From Scandinavium hiltneri (GTDB taxonomy: Bacteria > Pseudomonadota > Gammaproteobacteria > Enterobacterales > Enterobacteriaceae): 64,000 nucleotides of DNA. The stretch covers positions 248,001-312,000 of the forward strand of contig NZ_JALIGE010000075.1 of NCBI RefSeq assembly GCF_024764835.1, read 5' to 3'. A program made the position numbers and the translations under genes. The notes under the pieces were generated by a model. It was not told the origin of the DNA. It saw nothing but the letters and a program-made list of their open reading frames with translations, and did not search any database. This document shows, one piece after another, positions 17,509 to 25,983 of this stretch (position 1 is its first letter; each line of letters begins with the position of its first letter).

Positions 17509-18777
17509 ATGGAAAAAGACATCACTCCACTCGCCACGTCGCCCCTCGCCGCGTGGCTTTCTTATCTGGAACACCTGCACAGCAAAACCATCGACCTGGG
17601 ACTGGCGCGCGTCAGCGAGGTTGCGGGCCGAATGGGCGTGCTGAAACCTGCTCCATTCGTCTTCACCGTCGCGGGTACTAACGGCAAAGGTACGACCTGC
17701 CGCACACTTGAATCGGTGCTGATGGCCGCAGGCTTTAAGGTCGGTGTATACAGCTCTCCGCACCTGGTTCGCTACACCGAACGCGTACGCGTGCAGGGTG
17801 GCGAGCTGGCTGAGTCTGCGCATACCGCGTCGTTTGCTGAAATCGAAAAGGCACGCGGCGACATCTCCCTGACCTACTTTGAATTTGGCACGCTGTCGGC
17901 GCTGTGGTTGTTTAAACAGGCGCAGCTGGACGTGGTCATTCTGGAAGTGGGACTCGGCGGACGTCTGGACGCGACCAATATCGTCGATGCCGACGTGGCG
18001 GTTGTCACCAGCATTGCGCTCGATCATACCGATTGGCTGGGGCCGGATCGCGAAAGCATTGGCCGTGAAAAAGCGGGCGTGTTCCGCGGCGGTATACCGG
18101 CGGTTGTCGGCGAACCTGATATGCCGCAGACCATTGCCGATGTTGCCGCTGAAAAAGACGCTGTGCTGCTGCGTCGTGGCGTTGACTGGCGTTATGAGGT
18201 AACGGGTGACCGCTGGACGTTCAGCGATGCTCAAGGCGAACTGACCTCGCTGCCGTTACCGCAGGTGCCACAGCCCAATGCCGCGACGGCACTGGCGGCG
18301 TTGCGGGCGAGCGGGCTGGCGATTGGTGAGCAGGCAGTGCGAGACGGTATTCAAAACGCGATGCTGCCGGGGCGTTTCCAGATTGTGAGCGATTCACCAC
18401 GTCTGATCCTCGACGTGGCGCATAATCCTCATGCGGCGGCCTATCTGGCGGAACGTCTGAAAATGCAGCCTGCGGCCGGGCGTACGCTGGCGGTGATTGG
18501 TATGCTTCATGATAAAGATATTGCCGGGACGCTGGCCTGTCTGTCGGACGTTGTCGACAGCTGGTATTGCGCCCCGCTGGAAGGCCCTCGTGGGGCTACG
18601 GCGGAACAGCTGGTGGAACATTTGCGCGATGGCGCAGTCTATGCCACTGTAGCGCAGGCATGGCATGCCGCGATGGCGGATGCTGGCCCACAAGATACGG
18701 TGCTGGTGTGTGGTTCGTTCCACACGGTGGCTCATGTAATGGAAGAGATGGACGCGGGGAGAACCGGTGGCGAGTAA
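17509..18777 (+). CDS. folC: FolC, dihydrofolate synthase / folylpolyglutamate synthase
   Basis: A 422-residue Mur-ligase family enzyme, the E. coli length. It joins glutamate to dihydropteroate and then adds further glutamates to folates. The ATP-binding loop GTNGKGTT is at 56-63, and LDVAHNPHAA, typical of the C-terminal domain, is present. Its end overlaps dedD by 11 bases, since the dedD GTG lies inside the last codons, so dedD is probably translated by coupling. Confidence 0.97.
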   Translation: MEKDITPLATSPLAAWLSYLEHLHSKTIDLGLARVSEVAGRMGVLKPAPFVFTVAGTNGKGTTCRTLESVLMAAGFKVGVYSSPHLVRYTERVRVQGGELAESAHTASFAEIEKARGDISLTYFEFGTLSALWLFKQAQLDVVILEVGLGGRLDATNIVDADVAVVTSIALDHTDWLGPDRESIGREKAGVFRGGIPAVVGEPDMPQTIADVAAEKDAVLLRRGVDWRYEVTGDRWTFSDAQGELTSLPLPQVPQPNAATALAALRASGLAIGEQAVRDGIQNAMLPGRFQIVSDSPRLILDVAHNPHAAAYLAERLKMQPAAGRTLAVIGMLHDKDIAGTLACLSDVVDSWYCAPLEGPRGATAEQLVEHLRDGAVYATVAQAWHAAMADAGPQDTVLVCGSFHTVAHVMEEMDAGRTGGE

Positions 18778-19468
18778 GTTTCAGAATCGTTTAGTCGGAA
18801 CCATTGCGCTGGTGGCACTGGGGGTTATTGTGCTTCCAGGGCTGCTGGATGGTCAGAAAAAGCATTATCAGGATGAGTTCGCGGCAATTCCCCTGGTCCC
18901 TAAACCGGGTGATAAAGAAGAGCCGGATATGCTGCCAGCGGTTACGCAGGCGCTACCTTCTCAGCCTCCGGAAGGAGCGGCTGAAGAGGTCAGGGCAGGT
19001 GATGCAGCAGCACCATCGCTTGATACGTCGCGCTATGCGGCGAACAGCGGTGCGAATGAAATAGATGATACCGCGCAACCGGCACCAAAACCGGTAGCAC
19101 CAAAGCCTCAGGTTCAGACGCAAACCAGACCACAACGTGATACCACAAACGCACAGTCAGCAGCTGAGACGCAAGCGCCTCCTGCTCAACCGAAGCCTGT
19201 TGCCGAAGACAAACCGGCCCCGACGGGTAAAGCCTACGTCGTGCAGCTCGGTGCCTTGAAGAATGCCGACAAGGTCAATGAGATTGTCAGCAAACTGCGC
19301 GGCGCCGGATATCGCGTCTTTACCGCGCCGTCTACGCCAGTGCAGGGCAAAATCACCCGCATTCTGGTGGGGCCGGACGCGTCGAAAGACAAGATGAAAG
19401 GTTCGCTTGGTGAGCTGAAACAGCTGTCAGGTCTGAACGGTGTGGTGATGGGCTACAGTCCGAATTGA
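18767..19468 (+). CDS. dedD: DedD, SPOR-domain cell division protein
   Basis: A 233-residue protein with an N-terminal membrane anchor (about 10-28), a proline- and glutamine-rich periplasmic linker (about 50-150) and a C-terminal SPOR domain (about 155-233, KAYVVQLGALKNADKVNEI). SPOR domains bind denuded glycan strands and bring the protein to the septum with FtsN. The linker makes it longer than E. coli DedD (220). Translation starts at a GTG inside folC. Confidence 0.95.
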   Translation: MASKFQNRLVGTIALVALGVIVLPGLLDGQKKHYQDEFAAIPLVPKPGDKEEPDMLPAVTQALPSQPPEGAAEEVRAGDAAAPSLDTSRYAANSGANEIDDTAQPAPKPVAPKPQVQTQTRPQRDTTNAQSAAETQAPPAQPKPVAEDKPAPTGKAYVVQLGALKNADKVNEIVSKLRGAGYRVFTAPSTPVQGKITRILVGPDASKDKMKGSLGELKQLSGLNGVVMGYSPN

Positions 19469-19614
19469 TCTTTAGATTCCCGGCGGACCGTCGGGAATAC
19501 AACGAAATCGATGAAAATCGACTGGGCTGAAAGTGCCCTCAGAGGCCAAAAGCTCATGCGGCGTTGAACGTTTTTTCAGCGCCATTTTTATTTGGGCGGG
19601 GAAAGGATTTCCCT

Positions 19615-19630
19615 ACGCAAACGTTTTCTT
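19615..19630 (+). promoter_or_regulatory. PurR operator of cvpA-purF
   Basis: ACGCAAACGTTTTCTT matches the PurR consensus essentially exactly. It overlaps the -35 area of a promoter whose -10 is TAGAAT at 19638-19643. PurR with hypoxanthine or guanine would repress cvpA-purF, as is known in E. coli. Confidence 0.93.
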
Positions 19631-19686
19631 TTTCTGTTAGAATGCGCCCCGAACTGGACGACAGGGCGTAAAATCGTGGGACAACT

Positions 19687-20175
19687 ATGGTCTGGATTGA
19701 TTACGCCATTATTGCGGTGATTGGTTTTTCCTGTTTGGTAAGCCTCATCCGCGGCTTTGTTCGTGAAGCATTGTCACTGGTAACGTGGGGTTGTGCTTTC
19801 TTTGTTGCCAGTCATTACTACACTTATCTGTCTGTCTGGTTTACGGGCTTTGAAGACGAACTGGTTCGAAACGGGATTGCTATCGCGCTGCTCTTTGTCG
19901 CGACGCTTATCGTCGGTGCTATCGTTAACTACGTTATCGGTACGCTGGTAGAGAAGACGGGCCTGTCGGGAACCGACAGGGTGCTTGGGATCTGTTTTGG
20001 TGCGCTGCGTGGAGTATTGATCGTCGCCGCCATATTGTTTTTCCTCGATACCTTCACCGGCTTTTCAAAAAGCGACGATTGGCAAAAGTCTCAGCTGATC
20101 CCTCAGTTCAGCGTCGTCATCAGAATGTTCTTTGACTATCTGCAAAGCTCGTCAAGTTTCTTGCCCAAAGCATAA
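19687..20175 (+). CDS. cvpA: CvpA, inner-membrane protein
   Basis: A 162-residue protein with four hydrophobic segments, same length as E. coli CvpA (colicin V production protein). It is needed for colicin V export and has been tied to bile and envelope stress tolerance. The biochemical role is not settled. It is the first gene of the PurR-controlled cvpA-purF operon, 33 bases before purF. Confidence 0.95.
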   Translation: MVWIDYAIIAVIGFSCLVSLIRGFVREALSLVTWGCAFFVASHYYTYLSVWFTGFEDELVRNGIAIALLFVATLIVGAIVNYVIGTLVEKTGLSGTDRVLGICFGALRGVLIVAAILFFLDTFTGFSKSDDWQKSQLIPQFSVVIRMFFDYLQSSSSFLPKA

Positions 20176-20208
20176 GCTTTGGGGAGTTCTGAACGAGGAA
20201 AATGACGT

Positions 20209-21726
20209 ATGTGCGGTATTGTCGGTATCGCCGGTGTTATGCCGGTAAACCAGTCGATTTATGACGCGTTAACGGTGCTTCAGCACCGTGGGCAGGATGC
20301 CGCGGGCATCATCACCATTGATGCAAACAACTGCTTCCGTTTGCGTAAAGCCAACGGCCTGGTGAGCGATGTGTTTGGCGCCGTGCATATGCAGCGCCTG
20401 CAGGGCAATATGGGTATCGGCCATGTCCGTTACCCAACCGCCGGCAGCTCCAGCGCGTCTGAGGCTCAACCTTTCTACGTTAACTCACCTTATGGCATCA
20501 CCCTTGCGCACAACGGCAACTTGACCAACGCTCACGAGCTGCGCAAAAAGCTGTTCGAAGAAAAGCGCCGCCATATCAACACCACCTCCGATTCTGAAAT
20601 TCTGCTGAACATCTTCGCCAGTGAGCTGGACAACTTCCGCCACTATCCGCTGGAAGCTGACAACATTTTCGCTGCGATTGCTGCGACAAATCGTCAGATT
20701 CGCGGGGCGTACGCGTGTGTGGCGATGATTATCGGGCATGGCATGGTGGCTTTCCGCGACCCTAACGGCATTCGCCCGCTGGTGCTCGGCAAGCGTGATA
20801 TCGGCGATGGTCGCACCGAATATATGGTGGCATCGGAAAGCGTCGCGCTTGATACGCTGGGCTTTGAATTCCTGCGTGACGTGGCGCCAGGCGAAGCGAT
20901 TTACATCACCGAAAAAGGCCAGTTGTTCACCCGTCAGTGTGCTGACAACCCGGTGAGCAATCCGTGCCTGTTCGAGTATGTCTACTTCGCTCGTCCGGAC
21001 TCGTTCATCGACAAGATTTCCGTCTACAGCGCGCGCGTGAACATGGGTACTAAGCTCGGTGAGAAAATCGCTCGAGAGTGGGAAGATCTGGATATTGATG
21101 TGGTTATCCCGATTCCGGAAACCTCTTGCGATATCGCGCTGGAAATAGCCCGCATTCTGAACAAACCGTACCGTCAGGGGTTTGTGAAAAACCGCTACGT
21201 GGGTCGTACGTTCATCATGCCAGGCCAGCAGCTGCGCCGTAAATCGGTGCGCCGTAAACTGAACGCCAACCGCGCAGAGTTCCGTGATAAGAACGTGCTG
21301 CTGGTGGATGACTCGATTGTGCGTGGTACGACGTCAGAGCAGATCATCGAAATGGCGCGCGAAGCTGGTGCGAAGAAAGTATACCTGGCCTCTGCTGCAC
21401 CGGAAATTCGCTTCCCGAATGTCTACGGAATCGATATGCCGAGTGCCACGGAACTGATTGCTCACGGTCGTGAAGTGGATGAGATCCGCCAGATTATCGG
21501 CGCCGACGGTTTGATTTTCCAGGATCTGAACGATCTGATTGAAGCGGTTCGCGCTGAGAACCCGGATATTCAGCAGTTTGAATGCTCGGTATTCAACGGC
21601 GTGTACGTCACCAAAGACGTGAACCAGCAATATCTCGATTATCTCGACTCCCTGCGTAATGACGACAGCAAAGCGCTTGCGCGTCAGAACGAAGTTGAAA
21701 GCCTTGAGATGCATAACGAAGGTTAA
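20209..21726 (+). CDS. purF: PurF, amidophosphoribosyltransferase
   Basis: A 505-residue enzyme, as in E. coli, that commits PRPP and glutamine to purine synthesis. The catalytic cysteine follows the initiator Met (MCGIVGIAG), which is removed to expose it. The glutaminase domain takes the N-terminal half. The C-terminal half is a type I phosphoribosyltransferase with the PRPP motif VLLVDDSIVRGTT. A strong hairpin terminator follows. Confidence 0.98.
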   Translation: MCGIVGIAGVMPVNQSIYDALTVLQHRGQDAAGIITIDANNCFRLRKANGLVSDVFGAVHMQRLQGNMGIGHVRYPTAGSSSASEAQPFYVNSPYGITLAHNGNLTNAHELRKKLFEEKRRHINTTSDSEILLNIFASELDNFRHYPLEADNIFAAIAATNRQIRGAYACVAMIIGHGMVAFRDPNGIRPLVLGKRDIGDGRTEYMVASESVALDTLGFEFLRDVAPGEAIYITEKGQLFTRQCADNPVSNPCLFEYVYFARPDSFIDKISVYSARVNMGTKLGEKIAREWEDLDIDVVIPIPETSCDIALEIARILNKPYRQGFVKNRYVGRTFIMPGQQLRRKSVRRKLNANRAEFRDKNVLLVDDSIVRGTTSEQIIEMAREAGAKKVYLASAAPEIRFPNVYGIDMPSATELIAHGREVDEIRQIIGADGLIFQDLNDLIEAVRAENPDIQQFECSVFNGVYVTKDVNQQYLDYLDSLRNDDSKALARQNEVESLEMHNEG

Positions 21727-21734
21727 TCGTCTCC

Positions 21735-21765
21735 ACGCCCTCTCGTGCTGAGAGGGCGTCTTTCC
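21735..21765 (+). terminator. Intrinsic terminator after purF
   Basis: ACGCCCTCTC and GAGAGGGCGT form a perfect 10-bp stem with loop GTGCT, followed by CTTTCCTT. The T run is imperfect. Confidence 0.78.
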
Positions 21766-21823
21766 TTGCAACTCCCTCTGAATTCCGGCAAAGTCAGGCC
21801 CAGTACGAAGACAGGGCGGGATC

Positions 21824-22396
21824 ATGAAACGACTCATTATTGGAATTTCCGGTGCCAGCGGCGCTATCTATGGCGTTCGGCTGTTGCAGGTGCTGCGCGA
21901 TGTCGCAGAAGTGGAAACCCATTTGGTGATGAGTCAGGCCGCGCGACAGACGCTGTCCCTCGAAACCGATTTCTCTTTACGTGAAGTTCAGGCCCTCGCC
22001 AATGTCGTTCACGATGCGCGTGATATCGCCGCCAGCATCTCTTCGGGTTCGTTTAAAACCGACGGAATGGTTATCCTGCCATGCTCCATCAAAACGCTCT
22101 CAGGCATCGTCCACAGCTACACCGATGGTTTACTGACCCGCGCCGCGGATGTGGTGCTAAAAGAGCGCCGTCGCCTGGTGCTTTGCGTGCGTGAGACGCC
22201 GCTGCATCTGGGACATTTACGACTGATGACTCAAGCGGCGGAAATTGGCGCGATCATTATGCCGCCGGTCCCGGCGTTTTATCACCGGCCGCAAACGCTG
22301 GATGACGTGATTGATCAAGCGGTTAATCGTGTACTGGACCAGTTTGATATCACTTTGCCAAAAGAGCTTTTTACCCGCTGGCAGGGCGCGGAATAG
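21824..22396 (+). CDS. ubiX: UbiX, flavin prenyltransferase
   Basis: A 190-residue flavoprotein (E. coli 189). It joins dimethylallyl phosphate to FMN to make the prenylated flavin used by the decarboxylase UbiD in ubiquinone synthesis. The N-terminal IGISGASGAIYG phosphate-binding motif and the C-terminal PPVPAFYHRPQTLDDVIDQ block are typical. NtrC sites of the next gene begin two bases after its stop. Confidence 0.96.
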   Translation: MKRLIIGISGASGAIYGVRLLQVLRDVAEVETHLVMSQAARQTLSLETDFSLREVQALANVVHDARDIAASISSGSFKTDGMVILPCSIKTLSGIVHSYTDGLLTRAADVVLKERRRLVLCVRETPLHLGHLRLMTQAAEIGAIIMPPVPAFYHRPQTLDDVIDQAVNRVLDQFDITLPKELFTRWQGAE

Positions 22397-22397
22397 G

Positions 22398-22414
22398 TGC
22401 ACTAAGATAGTGCA
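22398..22414. promoter_or_regulatory. NtrC enhancer site 1 upstream of argT
   Basis: TGCACT-AAGAT-AGTGCA is a perfect 6-5-6 inverted repeat matching the NtrC consensus TGCACC-N5-GGTGCA in shape and spacing. It lies about 190 bases before the sigma-54 promoter, a normal enhancer distance. Confidence 0.8.
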
Positions 22415-22427
22415 TCTTTTTGGTGCA
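22411..22427. promoter_or_regulatory. NtrC enhancer site 2 upstream of argT
   Basis: TGCATC-TTTTT-GGTGCA matches the NtrC consensus with one mismatch and shares its first four bases with site 1, so the centres are 13 bases apart. Confidence 0.65.
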
Positions 22428-22600
22428 TGTGTGGCCGCCCGACGATTTTGCAATCCCGATCAAATCCTCAACATTTAATCCCTCTTTTCGCTGTTTAGCG
22501 CTGCGGTTTATCCGTTAGAGCTGTTATCTTTCAATCTTAAGACAACTCTGCAACTATTCATTAACACATTTAACGCTGTTTTTTTGAGCAGATGTTTAGA

Positions 22601-22616
22601 TGGCATAAAACGTGCA
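22601..22616 (+). promoter_or_regulatory. Sigma-54 promoter of argT
   Basis: TGGCATAAAACGTGCA has the required GG-N10-GC spacing and fits the consensus TGGCAC-N5-TTGCA well. Transcription would begin about 22627. With the NtrC sites upstream, argT should be induced by nitrogen limitation, as is known in Salmonella. Confidence 0.85.
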
Positions 22617-22688
22617 GAGCTGTCTGGCAACACACAACACAACTGACTACATAAGACACAACACCATCACGACACTTAAGGGTAATGT

Positions 22689-23471
22689 ATGAAGAAGACA
22701 GTTCTGGCTCTCTCTTTAATGCTGGGGATTAGCAGTGCTTCCAGCGTATTTGCCGTGCTGCCGCAGACGGTTCGTATCGGTACTGACGCCACTTACGCGC
22801 CGTTCTCATCCAAGGATGCGAAAGGGGATTTCGTCGGCTTTGATATCGATTTGGGCAACGAGATGTGCAAGCGTATGCAGGTGAAATGTACCTGGGTTGG
22901 CATCGATTTCGACTCCCTTATCCCATCTCTGAAGGCGAAGAAAATCGACGCTATCATCTCCTCTCTGTCGATCACCGAAAAACGCCAGCAGGAAATCGGT
23001 TTTTCCGGGAAGCTGTACGCGGCTGACTCTCGTCTGATTGCCGCAAAAGGTTCCCCTATTGTCCCGACCCTGGATTCCTTGAAAGGCAAACATGTGGGCG
23101 TTCTGCAAGGCTCTACCCAGGAAGCGTATGCAAACGATCACTGGCGCAGCAAAGGCATCGACGTGGTGGCTTATCAGAACCAGGATCTTATCTATTCTGA
23201 CCTTACCGCCGGCCGTCTCGACGCCGCTTTCCAGGACGAAGTCGCCGCCAGCGAAGGCTTCCTGAAGCAGCCAGCCGGTAAAGATTACGCCTTTGCGGGC
23301 CCGTCCGTTAAAGACAAGAAATACTTTGGCGACGGTACCGGCGTAGGTATGCGTAAGGATGATACCGAGCTGAAAGCAGCCTTCGACAAAGCACTCGACG
23401 GACTGCGTAAAGATGGTACCTACGACAAGATGGCGAAGAAGTATTTCGACTTTAACGTCTACGGTGATTAA
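22689..23471 (+). CDS. argT: ArgT, lysine/arginine/ornithine-binding periplasmic protein
   Basis: A 260-residue periplasmic solute-binding protein with signal peptide 1-22 (cleavage near VFA-V). The mature part begins with the LAO/HisJ ligand-binding segment RIGTDATYAPFSSKDAKGD. It delivers lysine, arginine and ornithine to the HisQMP membrane complex. It is a close paralogue of the adjacent hisJ; the two share long stretches such as the region around DLTAGRLDAAFQDEVAASEG. It has its own sigma-54 promoter and ends at a GC-rich hairpin. Confidence 0.96.
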   Translation: MKKTVLALSLMLGISSASSVFAVLPQTVRIGTDATYAPFSSKDAKGDFVGFDIDLGNEMCKRMQVKCTWVGIDFDSLIPSLKAKKIDAIISSLSITEKRQQEIGFSGKLYAADSRLIAAKGSPIVPTLDSLKGKHVGVLQGSTQEAYANDHWRSKGIDVVAYQNQDLIYSDLTAGRLDAAFQDEVAASEGFLKQPAGKDYAFAGPSVKDKKYFGDGTGVGMRKDDTELKAAFDKALDGLRKDGTYDKMAKKYFDFNVYGD

Positions 23472-23480
23472 GACTGTACA

Positions 23481-23501
23481 GGCCCGGGAAACCGGGCCTT
23501 T
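23481..23501 (+). terminator. Hairpin after argT
   Basis: GGCCCGG and CCGGGCC form a 7-bp GC stem with a GAAA loop, followed by only three T. It probably stops part of the argT transcript and leaves some read-through into hisJQMP. Confidence 0.65.
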
Positions 23502-23566
23502 CGGGCTAAGCAGTTATCTATACATGTGTGGCATATCGGCATAATGCTGTTTTCTGGTGCAACAAA

Positions 23567-23583
23567 CGCACTAAAATGGTGCG
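23567..23583. promoter_or_regulatory. NtrC-like site upstream of hisJ
   Basis: CGCACT-AAAAT-GGTGCG keeps the 6-5-6 inverted layout of the NtrC site. It lies 80 bases before a sigma-54-like element. Confidence 0.55.
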
Positions 23584-23662
23584 TTATTGCATAGTTAAGC
23601 AACATTAATGCAAAAAATTGCGTATATGCCCCCAGAACCTTTTGCCTTATCCGCATAAAAGG

Positions 23663-23678
23663 TGGCACGATAACTGTT
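23663..23678 (+). promoter_or_regulatory. Sigma-54-like promoter of hisJ
   Basis: TGGCACGATAACTGTT has a full TGGCAC box but GT instead of GC after the N10 spacer, so it is a weaker match than the argT promoter. Together with the NtrC-like site it suggests that hisJQMP has separate nitrogen control. Confidence 0.5.
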
Positions 23679-23726
23679 CTTGATACTTCTGATTACCCGT
23701 TAAATGACAGTCTGTTGAGGATAGTT

Positions 23727-24509
23727 ATGAAAAAACTGGCGTTGTCTCTTTCTCTTGCGTTGGCACTTTCCAGCATTTCTACGGTTTTCGCAGCCATTCC
23801 GTCGAAAGTTCGTATTGGCACAGATCCGACTTATGCCCCCTTCGAATCCAAGAATGCGCAGGGGCAATTAGTTGGTTTTGACATCGATTTGGCAAAAGAG
23901 CTGTGTAAGCGAATTAAAACGCAATGTACCTTCGTTGAAAACCCGCTGGATGCGCTGATCCCGTCTCTGCAGGCGAAGAAAATCGACGTCATTATGTCCT
24001 CACTCTCCATTACGGAAAAACGCCAGCAGCAGATTGCCTTCACGGACAAACTCTATGCCGCAGATTCCCGCCTGGTGGTTAAAAAAGGCAGCCCGGTTAC
24101 GCCGGATCTGAATACCCTGAAAGGCAAGCGTGTGGGCGTCCTGCAAGGCACCACGCAGGAAACATACGGCAATGAGCACTGGGCACCAAAAGGCATCGAA
24201 ATCGTCTCCTACCAGGGCCAGGATAATATCTATTCTGACCTGACGGCCGGACGTATTGATGCCGCATTCCAGGATGAAGTGGCGGCAAGCGAAGGCTTCC
24301 TCAAGCAGCCTGTCGGTAAAGATTATCAGTTTGGTGGCCCGTCCATTAAGGATGAAAAACTGTTCGGCGTAGGTACCGGTATGGGCCTGCGTAAAGAGGA
24401 TAACGAACTCCGTGTTGCCCTGAATAAAGCCTTTGCTGAGATGCGCGCTGACGGCACCTACGACAAGCTGGCGAAGAAGTATTTCGATTTTAACGTATAC
24501 GGCGAGTAA
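23727..24509 (+). CDS. hisJ: HisJ, histidine-binding periplasmic protein
   Basis: A 260-residue periplasmic binding protein (E. coli 260) with signal peptide 1-22. It captures histidine and passes it to HisQMP. I use the ATG at 23727, preceded by GAGG, because MKKLALSLSL is a standard signal peptide start. A TTG at 23715 would add four residues. It is very like the upstream argT product, which shares the same transporter. A stable stem-loop lies between hisJ and hisQ. Confidence 0.96.
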   Translation: MKKLALSLSLALALSSISTVFAAIPSKVRIGTDPTYAPFESKNAQGQLVGFDIDLAKELCKRIKTQCTFVENPLDALIPSLQAKKIDVIMSSLSITEKRQQQIAFTDKLYAADSRLVVKKGSPVTPDLNTLKGKRVGVLQGTTQETYGNEHWAPKGIEIVSYQGQDNIYSDLTAGRIDAAFQDEVAASEGFLKQPVGKDYQFGGPSIKDEKLFGVGTGMGLRKEDNELRVALNKAFAEMRADGTYDKLAKKYFDFNVYGE

Positions 24510-24521
24510 TCGCTGTTTGCA

Positions 24522-24552
24522 CCGCTGACCCCGACGTTCCCGGGGCCAGCGG
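24522..24552 (+). repeat. Intercistronic stem-loop between hisJ and hisQ
   Basis: CCGCTG pairs with CAGCGG and the inner CCCCG with CGGGG, with one A:C mismatch and a 7-base loop. It has no T run. In Salmonella a REP-type stem-loop lies at the same place. Such structures protect the upstream hisJ message, which helps make the binding protein in excess over the membrane subunits. Confidence 0.7.
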
Positions 24553-24576
24553 CGCAGGACTGACAGGACAGGCTCA

Positions 24577-25263
24577 ATGCTGTACGGGTTTTCACAAGTG
24601 ATATTTCAGGGGGCCCTGGTCACCCTTGAGCTGGCCCTCAGCTCCGTAGTGCTGGCCGTGCTTATCGGTCTGGCTGGCGCTGCGGGCAAACTTTCCGGCA
24701 ATCGTGCAGTGGCGCTTATTTTTGAAGGCTATACCACGTTAATTCGTGGCGTACCGGATCTGGTGCTGATGCTGCTGATTTTCTACGGCCTGCAAATTGC
24801 GCTCAACAGCGTTACCGATGCGCTGGGCGTGGCACAGTTTGATATCGACCCAATGATTGCCGGTATCATTACCCTTGGTTTTATCTACGGAGCCTACTTC
24901 ACCGAAACTTTCCGCGGTGCATTTCTGGCAGTACCCAGAGGCCATATTGAAGCGGCAACCGCCTTCGGCTTTACCAGCCGTCAGACGTTTGTGCGTATTC
25001 TGTTTCCGGCAATGATGCGGTTTGCGCTGCCGGGGATTGGCAACAACTGGCAGGTTATCCTCAAAGCGACAGCCCTGGTGTCATTGCTGGGTCTGGAAGA
25101 TGTGGTGAAAGCGACGCAGCTTGCCGGGAAAAGTACCTGGGAGCCGTTCTACTTCGCCATTGTCTGCGGACTGATTTATCTGGTCTTTACGACGGTATCC
25201 AATGGCGTGCTGCTTCTGCTCGAGCGTCGTTATTCCGTGGGTGTGAAGAGGGCTGACCTGTGA
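24577..25263 (+). CDS. hisQ: HisQ, histidine/lysine/arginine/ornithine ABC permease subunit
   Basis: A 228-residue inner-membrane protein of the HisM/GlnP family with about five helices and the ABC permease EAA loop (EAATAFGFTSRQTFVRILFP). It pairs with HisM to form the pore used by both HisJ and ArgT. Its TGA overlaps the GTG start of hisM by four bases, so synthesis of the two subunits is coupled. Confidence 0.97.
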   Translation: MLYGFSQVIFQGALVTLELALSSVVLAVLIGLAGAAGKLSGNRAVALIFEGYTTLIRGVPDLVLMLLIFYGLQIALNSVTDALGVAQFDIDPMIAGIITLGFIYGAYFTETFRGAFLAVPRGHIEAATAFGFTSRQTFVRILFPAMMRFALPGIGNNWQVILKATALVSLLGLEDVVKATQLAGKSTWEPFYFAIVCGLIYLVFTTVSNGVLLLLERRYSVGVKRADL

Positions 25264-25976
25264 TTGATATTATTCACGAATACTGGAAGTCCTTGCTGTG
25301 GACCGACGGGTATCGCCTTACCGGCGTGGCGATCACCCTTTGGCTGCTGATTTCTTCAGTGCTGATGGGTGGCATTCTGGCGGTGTTTTTAGCTATCGGC
25401 CGCGTATCCAGCAATAAATTCGTTCAGTTTCCGATTTGGCTGTTCACTTACATTTTCCGCGGTACGCCGCTGTATGTGCAACTGTTAGTGTTTTATTCCG
25501 GGATGTACACGCTCGAGATTGTTAAAGGCACCGAACTGCTGAACGCCTTTTTCCGCAGTGGCCTGAACTGTACGGTACTGGCGCTGACGCTCAACACCTG
25601 TGCGTACACCACGGAAATTTTTGCCGGGGCAATTCGCTCTGTGCCAGCGGGAGAAGTGGAAGCCGCGCGCGCCTACGGTTTTTCCGGCGTGAAGCTTTAT
25701 CGGTGCATCATTTTGCCGTCAGCGCTGCGTATCGCGCTCCCAGCCTACAGCAACGAAGTGATTTTGATGCTGCATTCCACGGCGCTGGCGTTTACGGCCA
25801 CGGTGCCGGATTTGCTGAAAATCGCCCGTGATATTAACTCTGCCACTTACCAACCGTTTACCGCGTTTGGGATAGCGGCGGTGCTGTATCTGATTATCTC
25901 TTATGTGCTGATTAGCCTGTTCCGCAAGGCGGAAAAACGCTGGCTGCAACATGTGAAACCCTCTTCGACACACTGA
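25260..25976 (+). CDS. hisM: HisM, histidine/lysine/arginine/ornithine ABC permease subunit
   Basis: A 238-residue permease subunit, partner of HisQ, with several membrane helices and an EAA loop (EAARAYGFSGVKLYRCIILP) that contacts HisP. It starts at a GTG within GTGA, overlapping hisQ. hisP begins seven bases after the stop. Confidence 0.97.
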   Translation: MIDIIHEYWKSLLWTDGYRLTGVAITLWLLISSVLMGGILAVFLAIGRVSSNKFVQFPIWLFTYIFRGTPLYVQLLVFYSGMYTLEIVKGTELLNAFFRSGLNCTVLALTLNTCAYTTEIFAGAIRSVPAGEVEAARAYGFSGVKLYRCIILPSALRIALPAYSNEVILMLHSTALAFTATVPDLLKIARDINSATYQPFTAFGIAAVLYLIISYVLISLFRKAEKRWLQHVKPSSTH

Positions 25977-25983
25977 GAACATC

